Source: Bathymodiolus brooksi (lineage: Eukaryota; Mollusca; Bivalvia; Mytilida; Modiolidae). Taken from it: a DNA stretch of 64,000 bases. Under the pieces are notes generated by a model that was not told the origin of the DNA, ran no database searches, and saw only the letters and a list, made by a program, of their open reading frames with translations. Position numbers and translations under genes: made by a program. Of this stretch, positions 57,201 to 64,000 are shown one piece after another (within the stretch, counting starts at the first letter, position 1; every line of letters starts with the position of its first letter). The DNA is taken from contig OY804590.1 in the NCBI GenBank assembly GCA_963680875.1, positions 24,676,640-24,740,639 of the forward strand, given 5' to 3'.

Positions 57201-60200
57201 TAGGTTTCTTTTATCGGCCCTAACCTTACCTCTTAGTCAAAAGGGTTTCTTTTATAGGCCCTAACCTTACCTCTTAGTCAAATATGTTTATTTTATCGGC
57301 CCTAACCTTACCTCTTAGTCAAATAGGCTTCTTTTATCGGCTCTAACCATACCTCTTAGTCAAATAGATTTCTTTTATCAGCCCTAACCTTACCTTTTAG
57401 TCAAATATGATTCTTTTCTTAATACTTAGAGAAAAGATACTCTTTTATTTGCCCTAACCTTACCTCTTAGTCAAATAGGTTTCTTTTATCAGCTCTAACC
57501 TTACCTCTTAGTCAAATAGGTTTCTTTTATTGGCCCTAACCTCACCTCTAAGTCAAATAGGTTTCTTTTATCGGCTCTAACCTTACCTCTTAGTCAAATA
57601 GGTTTCTTTTATCGGCCTTAACCTCACCTCTAAGTCAAATAGGTTTATTTTATCGGCCCTAACCATTACTCTTAGTCAAATAGGTTTCTTGTATCGGCCC
57701 TATCCATACCTCTTAGTCAAATATATTTTTTTTTATCATCCCTAACCTTACCTCTTAGTCAAATAGGTTTCTTTTATCGGCCCTCACCTTACCTCTTCGT
57801 CAAATAGGTTTCTTTTATCGGCCCTAACCTTACCTCTTAGTCAAAAAGGTTTCTTTTATAGGTCCTACCTAACTTTACCTCTTGGTCAAATATATTTATT
57901 TCATCGGCCCTAACCTTACCTCTTAGTCAAATAGGCTTCTTTTATCTGCCCTAACTTTACCTCTCAGTCAAATAGGCTTCTTGTATCGGCCCTAACCATA
58001 ACTCTTAGTCAAATAGGTTTCTTTTATCTGCCCTAACCTTACCTCTAAGTCAAATAGGTTTCTTTTATCGGCCCTAGCCTTAACTCTTCGTCAAATAGGT
58101 TTCTTTCATCGGCTCTAATCATACCTCTTAGTCAAATAGATTTATTTTGTCAGCCCTAACCTTATCTTTTAGTCAAATATGATTCTTTTCTTAATACTTA
58201 GAGAAAAGATACTCTTTTATTTGCCCTAAACTTATCTCTTAGTCAAATAGGTTTCTTTTATCGGCTCTAACCTTACCTCTTAGACAAAAAGGTTTAATTT
58301 ATCGGCCCTAACCTCACCTCTAAGTCAAATAGGTTTCTTTTATCGGCCCTAACCATACCTCTTGGTCAAATAGGTTTCTTTTATCGGCCCTAACCTCACC
58401 TCTAAGTTAAATAGGTTTATTTTATCGGCCCTAACCTTACCTCATAGTCAAATAGGTTTCTTTCATCGGCCCTAACCTTACCTCTTAGTTAAATAGGTTT
58501 CTTTTATCGACCTTAACCTTAACTCTTAATCAAATAGGTTTATTGTATCGGCCCTAACCTTACCTCATAGTCAAATAGGTTTCTTTTATCGGCCCTAACC
58601 TTACCTCTTAGTCAAAAAGGTTTCTTTTATAGGACCCTAACCTTACCTCTTAGTCAAATATATTTATTTCATCGGCCCTAACCTTACCTCTTAGTCAAAT
58701 AGGCTTCTTTTATCTGCCCTAACTTTACCTCTCAGTCAAATAGGCTTCTTGTATCGGCCCTAACCATAACTCTTAGTCAAATAGGTTTCTTTTATCTGCC
58801 CTAACCTTACCTCTAAGTCAAATAGGTTTCTTTTATCGGCCCTAGCCTTAACTCTTCGTCAAATAGGTTTCTTTTATCGGTGCTAACCTTACATCTTAGT
58901 CAAATAGACTTCTTTTATTGACCCTAACCTTACCTCTTGGTCAAATGGGTTTCTTTTATCGGCCCTAACCTTACCTCTTAGTCAAATATGTTTCTTGTAT
59001 CGGCCCTAACCATAACTCTTAGTCAAATATGTTTATTTTATCGGCCCTAACCTTACCTCTTAGTAAAACAGGTTTCTTTTATCGGCCCTAACCTTACCTC
59101 TTAGTCAAATAGGTTTCTTGTATTGGCCCTAACCATACCTCTTAGTCAAATATGTTTCTTTTATCTGCCCTAACATTACCTCTTAGTCAGCTAGGTTTCT
59201 TTTATCGATCCTAACCTTACATCTTAGTCAAATAGGTTTATTTTATCGCCACTAACCTTACCTCTTAGTCAAATAGGTTTCTTTTATCGCCCCTAACTTT
59301 ACCTCTTAGTCAAATAGGTTTCTTTTATCGGTCCTAACCCTACCTCTAAGTCAAATACATTGCTTTTATCGGCCCTAACCTTACATCTTATTCAAATAGG
59401 TTTCTTTTATCGGCCCTAACCTTACTTCGTAGTCAAATAGGTTTCTTTCATCAGCCCTAACCTTACCTCTTAGTTAAATAGGTTTCTTTTATCGACCGTA
59501 ACCTTACCTCTTAATCAAATAGGTTTCTTTTATCGGCCCTCACCTTACCTCTTCGTTAAATAGGTTTCTTTTATCGGCCCTAACCTTAACTCTTAGTCAA
59601 AAAGGTTTCTTTATAGGCCCTAACCTTACCTCTTAGTCAAATATGTTTATTTTATCGGCCCTAACCTTACCTCTTAGTCAAATAGGCTTCTTTTATCGGC
59701 TCTAACCATACCTCTTAGTCAAATAGATTTCTTTTATCAGCCCTAACCTTACCTTTTAGTCAAATATGATTCTTTTCTTAATACTTAGAGAAAAGATACT
59801 CTTTTATTTGCCCTAACCTTACCTCTTAGTCAAATAGGTTTCTTTTATCAGCTCTAACCTTACCTCTTAGTCAAATAGGTTTCTTTTATCGGCCCTAACC
59901 TCACCTCTAAGTCAAATAGGTTTCTTTTATCGGCTCTAACCTTACCTCTTAGTCAAATAGGTTTCTTTTATCGGCCTTAACCTCACCTCTAAGTCAAATA
60001 GGTTTATTTTATCGGCCCTAACCATTACTCTTAGTCAAATAGGTTTCTTGTATCGGCCCTATCCATACCTCTTAGTCAAATATATTTTTTTTATCATCCC
60101 TAACCTTACCTCTTAGTCAAATAGGTTTCTTTTATCGGCCCTCACCTTACCTCTTCGTCAAATAGGTTTATTTTATCGGCCCTAACCTTACCTCTTAGTC

Positions 60201-62782
60201 AAAAAGGTTTCTTTTATAGGTCCTACCTAACCTTACCTCTTAGTCAAATATATTTATTTCATCGGCCCTAACCTTACCTCTTAGTCAAATAGGCTTCTTT
60301 TATCTGCCCTAACTTTACCTCTCAGTCAAATAGGCTTCTTGTATCGGCCCTAACCATAACTCTTAGTCAAATAGGTTTCTTTTATCTGCCCTAACCTTAC
60401 CTCTAAGTCAAATAGGTTTCTTTTATCGGCCCTAGCCTTAACTCTTCGTCAAATAGGTTTCTTTCATCGGCTCTAACCATACCTCTTAGTCAAATAGATT
60501 TATTTTGTCAGCCCTAACTTTACCTTTTAGTCAAATATGTTTCTTTTCTTAATACTTAGAGAAAATATACTCTTTTATTGGCCCTAACCTTATCTCTTAG
60601 TCAAATTTGTTTCTTTTATCGATCCTAACCTTACATCTTAGTCAAATAGGTTTATTTTATCGCCACTAACCTTACCTCTTAGTCAAATAGGTTTCTTTTA
60701 TCGCCCCTAACTTTACCTCTTAGTCAAATAGGTTTCTTTTATCGGTCCTAACCTTACCTCTAAGTTAAATAGGTTTATTTTATCGGTCCTAACCATTATT
60801 CTTAGTCAAATAGGTTTCCTTTATCGGCTATAACCTTTCCTCTTAGTCAAATAGATTTCTTTTATCAGCCCTAACTTTACCTTTTAGTCAAATATGTTTC
60901 TTTTCTTAATACTTAGAGAAAATATACTCTTTTATTGGCCCTAACCTTATCTCTTAGTCAAATTTGTTTCTTTTATCGGCCCTAACCTTACCTCTTAGTC
61001 AAATAGGTTTCTTTTATCGGCCCTAACCTTACCTCTTAGTCAAAAAGTTTCTTTTATAGTCCATAACCTTACCTCTTAGTCAAATATGTTTCTTTTATCG
61101 GCGCTAACCTTACCTCTTAGTTAAATAGGCTTCTTTTATTGACCCTAACCTTACCTCTTAGTCAAATGGGTTTCTTTTATCGGCCCTAACCTTACCTCTT
61201 AGTCAAATATGTTTCTTGTATCAGCCCTAACCATAACTCTTAGTCAAATATGTTTATTTTATCGGCCCTAACCTTACCTCTTAGTCAAACAGGTTTCTTT
61301 TATCGGCCCTAACCTTACCTCTTAGTCAAATAGGTTTCTTGTATCGGCCCTCACCATACCTCTTAGTCAAATATGTTTCTTTTATCTGCCCTAACATTAC
61401 CTCTTAGTCAGCTAGGTTTCTTTTATCGATCCTAACCTTACATCTTAGTCAAATAGGTTTATTTTATCGCCACTAACCTTACCTCTTAGTCAAATAGGTT
61501 TCTTTTATCGCCCCTAACTTTACCTCTTAGTCAAATAGGTTTCTTTTATCGGTCCTAACCTTACCTCTAAGTCAAATACATTTTTTTTATCGGCCCTAAC
61601 CTTACATCTTAGTCAAATAGGTTTCTTTTATCGGCCCTAACCTTACTTCGTAGTCAAATAGGTTTCTTTCATAGGCCCTAACCTTACCTCATAGTCAAAT
61701 AGGTTTCTTTCATCGGCCCTAACCTTACCTCTTAGTTAAATAGGTTTCTTTTATCGACCGTAACCTTACCTCTTAATCAAATAGGTTTATTTTATCGGCC
61801 CTAACCTTACCTCATAGTCAAATAGGTTTCTTTTATCGGCCCTAACCTTACGTCTTAGTCAAAAAGGTTTCTTTTAGAGGACCCTAACCTTACCTCTTAG
61901 TCAAATATGTTTCTTTTATCGGTGCTAACCTTACCTCTTAGTCAAATAGGCTTCTTTTATTGACCCTAACCTTACCTCTTGGTCAAATGGGTTTCTTTTA
62001 TCGGCCCTAACCTTACCTCTTAGTCAAATATGTTTCTTGTATCGGCCCTAACCATAACTCTTAGTCAAATATGTTTATTTTATCGGCCCTAACCTTACCT
62101 CTTTGTCAAACAGGTTTCTTTTATCAGCCCTAACCTTACCTCTTAGTCAAATAGGTTTCTTGTATTGGACCTTACCATACCTCTTAGTCAAATATGTTTC
62201 TTTTATCTGCCCTAACATTACCTCTTAGTCAGCTAGGTTTCTTTTATCGATCCTAACCTTACATCTTAGTCAAATAGGTTTATTTTATCGCCACTAACCT
62301 TACCTCTTAGTCAAATAGGTTTCTTTTATCGCCCCTAACTTTACCTCTTAGTCAAATAGGTTTCTTTTATCGGTCCTAACCTTACCTCTAAGTCAAATAC
62401 ATTTCTTTTATCGGCCCTAACCTTACATCTTAGTCAAATAGGTTTCTTTTATCGGCCCTAACCTTACTTCGTAGTCAAATAGGTTTCTTTCATAGGCCCT
62501 AACCTTACCTCATAGTCAAAAAGGTTTCTTTCATCAGCCCTAACCTTACCTCTTAGTTAAATAGGTTTCTTTTATCGACCGTAATCTTACCTCTTAATCA
62601 AATAGGTTTATTTTATCGGCCCTAACCTTACCTCGCAGTCAAATAGGTTTCTTTTATCGGCCCTAACCTTACCTCTTAGTCAAATAGGCTTCTTTTATTG
62701 GCCCTAACCTTACCTCTTAATCAAATAGGTTTCTTTTATTGGCCCCAACCTTACCTCTTAGTCAAATAGGTTTCTTTTCTTA
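54238..62782. repeat. 41-bp minisatellite, about 8.5 kb, filling an intron
   Basis: The consensus unit, read from the C of CGG, is CGGCCCTAACCTTACCTC then TTAGTCAAATAGGTTTC then TTTTAT: 41 bases, about 208 units by length. Units vary mostly at a few positions. Seven spacers of TTCTTTTCTTAATACTTAGA type (at about 55171, 57411, 58183, 59770, 60541, 60898 and 62771) contain a stem TCTTTTCT / AGAGAAAAGA; the last forms the right junction with unique sequence. Segments repeat at about 2.36 kb (57411 with 59770; 58183 with 60541) and about 0.82 kb (61409 with 62228), so there is higher-order structure. Every unit contains one CCCTAAC, the telomere hexamer complement. Confidence 0.95.
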
Positions 62783-62949
62783 ATGCTTAGAGAAAAGGTA
62801 CTTTATACATGACATAAACCAGAATAAAGTTGTGTCCAGAAGTCCATTTTGGGAAATACCCGAACGTGTTATAGACATAAATGACAGGTTTATTTCAGTA
62901 ATGAACGACAAAGAAGGAGATATATTTTGTGTATTTACACGTGCTTTAC

Positions 62950-63031
62950 CTGCTATTAGTGCCGCAACAGCTTCAGATTCTCCAGCTTTGTTGAACTCCA
63001 CAGGTACAGCATTATCTGCATCACAAAGTTG
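62950..63031 (-). CDS. Internal coding exon 1 of unrecognised minus-strand gene
   Basis: Acceptor TTTTATATTGTAG|CAACTTTG at 63032/63031; donor ATAGCAG|GTAAAGCACG after 62950. The 82 bases read in phase 0 as 27 codons, QLCDADNAVPVEFNKAGESE then AVAALIA, plus one base (G). That base joins in frame with the GC that starts exon 53870-53992. It holds one Cys and a short acidic segment. Between this exon and the next is an 8957-bp intron, nearly all minisatellite. The gene's 5' end, with any signal peptide, must lie beyond 64000 or in the last kilobase, where only repeats are visible. Confidence 0.65.
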
Positions 63032-63159
63032 CTACAATATAAAACGTTAATATTCAAATACAAATAACATTAAGATGCTTATCGAGTTCGTTTCTTAAAC
63101 GTGGAACGGTACATGTCCTGAGTATATGAATACAATTGGTGGGTATCTGATAAGAAGCA

Positions 63160-63360
63160 GAAACTGGTTACCATTCCGGAACACCTGAGTTTATCCCTGG
63201 TTTTTTGGGGGAGTTTGCTTGGTGGGTTCTGTGTTCCTCATTTTTTTCATTTTCTGTGTTGTATTGTGTTGTCTCGCTTGTCTTCAACTTGTGCCTGGTG
63301 TGCTCAATGCTACCAGTGTTTCTGGATTGTCCATTCTTGATTACCCCTTCTCTTTTCTCT
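63160..63360 (+). mobile_element. Naiad-type 3' UTR joined to repeat B
   Basis: AACTGGTTACCATTCCGGAA, CACCTGAGTTTATCCC, then the repeat-B words CAATGCTACCAGTGTTTC, GGATTGTCCATTCTTGATTA and CCCCTTCTCTTTTCTCTAAG. It abuts the next element tail to tail at 63360. Confidence 0.65.
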
Positions 63361-63800
63361 AAGGAGAGTTTGAAGACACCATAGGGATAATCTGAATCCG
63401 TAAATCGAATGACAGACAACATAAGCCAAAAGAAAAGGACAAAAGCAATGATCTGCAAAGCACTACACAGAAAACAAAAAATCGAATAACACGAACCCCA
63501 CTAAAAACCGGTAGTGAACTCAGGTGCTCCAGAAAGTAAGCAGTTCCCACTCCACTATTGGCACCCGTCGTGTTACTCTAGTTACAAACCCGGTGATAAG
63601 TCATGAATAAGGAAAGGACCAGAAAGTGTTAACGACAAGTGGAACATATCCGTGGTCATTTGTGACACAGATGTTCCGTAACAGTTATCCAAGTCATGGT
63701 GGCGACCAAAAAACTTTCGAAGTGATGACTTCAACTTTACCAATAGGAACCCTTGGCTTAGTAGAATCCTTGTTAGTAGCAACCAACCGTCTATCAAGGA
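63360..63800 (-). mobile_element. Naiad-type 3' fragment with RT C-terminus
   Basis: A minus frame 63797-63582 reads LLLTRILLSQGFLLVKLKSS, LRKFFGRHHDL, YGTSVSQMTTDMFHLSLT, the best-preserved C-terminal end of this element class in the window. The standard 3' UTR and terminus (CAAACTCTCCTTAG at 63360 in reverse) follow. Confidence 0.8.
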
Positions 63801-63814
63801 AATTCTTTACAGCT

Positions 63815-64000
63815 TTACAGCAAGTATATATACTTACTGACGCATCAAAATAGTTAACAGCAAGTACATATACTTAATGATGCGTCAACACCGTCTACAA
63901 CAAGTACATCTATTTACTGATGGGTCAACAGTCTACAACAAGTACATATACTTACTTATGCATCAACAGTCTACAACAAGTACATATACTCATTGATGCG
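63815..64000 (+). repeat. About 40-bp minisatellite at the window end
   Basis: Four to five units of CAGTCTACAACAAGTACATA, TACTTACTGATGCGTCAA with substitutions, starting near 63815 and running off the window. Confidence 0.85.

Noticed and set aside
54238..62782. CRISPR array
   Set aside because: Units are contiguous 41-mers without unique spacers, in a clearly eukaryotic context; it is a minisatellite.

Overview
This is AT-rich eukaryotic DNA with no operon-like organisation, almost certainly from a bivalve mollusc and possibly a mussel. The call rests on repeat content, which I recognise by pattern only: tRNA-derived SINE tails, 3' ends of Naiad-type Penelope-like retroelements, a DIRS element and a CR1-like LINE. 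No complete host gene lies in the window. Host coding sequence is limited to four short minus-strand exons: a signal-peptide exon at 22-176, and three phase-compatible exons at 62950-63031, 53870-53992 and 51753-51856. The three exons look like consecutive pieces of one uncharacterised gene whose ends are not visible here. Nearly everything else is mobile or repetitive DNA, most of it decayed.

Layout. 1-2960: secreted-protein exon, two dispersed repeats, a dead DDE transposase. 2930-23711: one huge imperfect palindrome centred near 12940, with arms of about 9.9 and 10.6 kb. The left arm carries a 1.39 kb TIR element; the right arm carries a decayed Naiad element plus a 362 bp MITE-like repeat. 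23.8-33.3 kb: minisatellites, SINEs and MITEs, one of them inserted inside a SINE. 33.49-38.85 kb: a decayed CR1-like LINE region with an SGNH-esterase-like frame, a tRNA-like segment, an array of small hairpins, a PHD/coiled-coil ORF1 and an endonuclease/RT ORF2. 39.29-39.92 kb: a hAT-like element. 39.96-45.93 kb: a DIRS retroelement broken by a LINE fragment and a 368 bp repeat. 46-51.7 kb: inverted repeats and Penelope-like 3' ends. 51.75-63.03 kb: the three-exon gene, one of whose introns (8957 bp) is about 95% a 41-bp minisatellite. 63.1-64.0 kb: tail-to-tail Penelope-like 3' ends and a further minisatellite.

Functionally the window is a graveyard of retroelements around at least one spliced gene. 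Every recognisable polymerase, endonuclease or transposase has stops, frameshifts, deletions or a changed catalytic residue. The least explained signals are the giant palindrome, the intron-filling minisatellite with a telomere-like CCCTAAC core, and the run of hairpins with an invariant AAG loop whose stems change in a pairing-preserving way.
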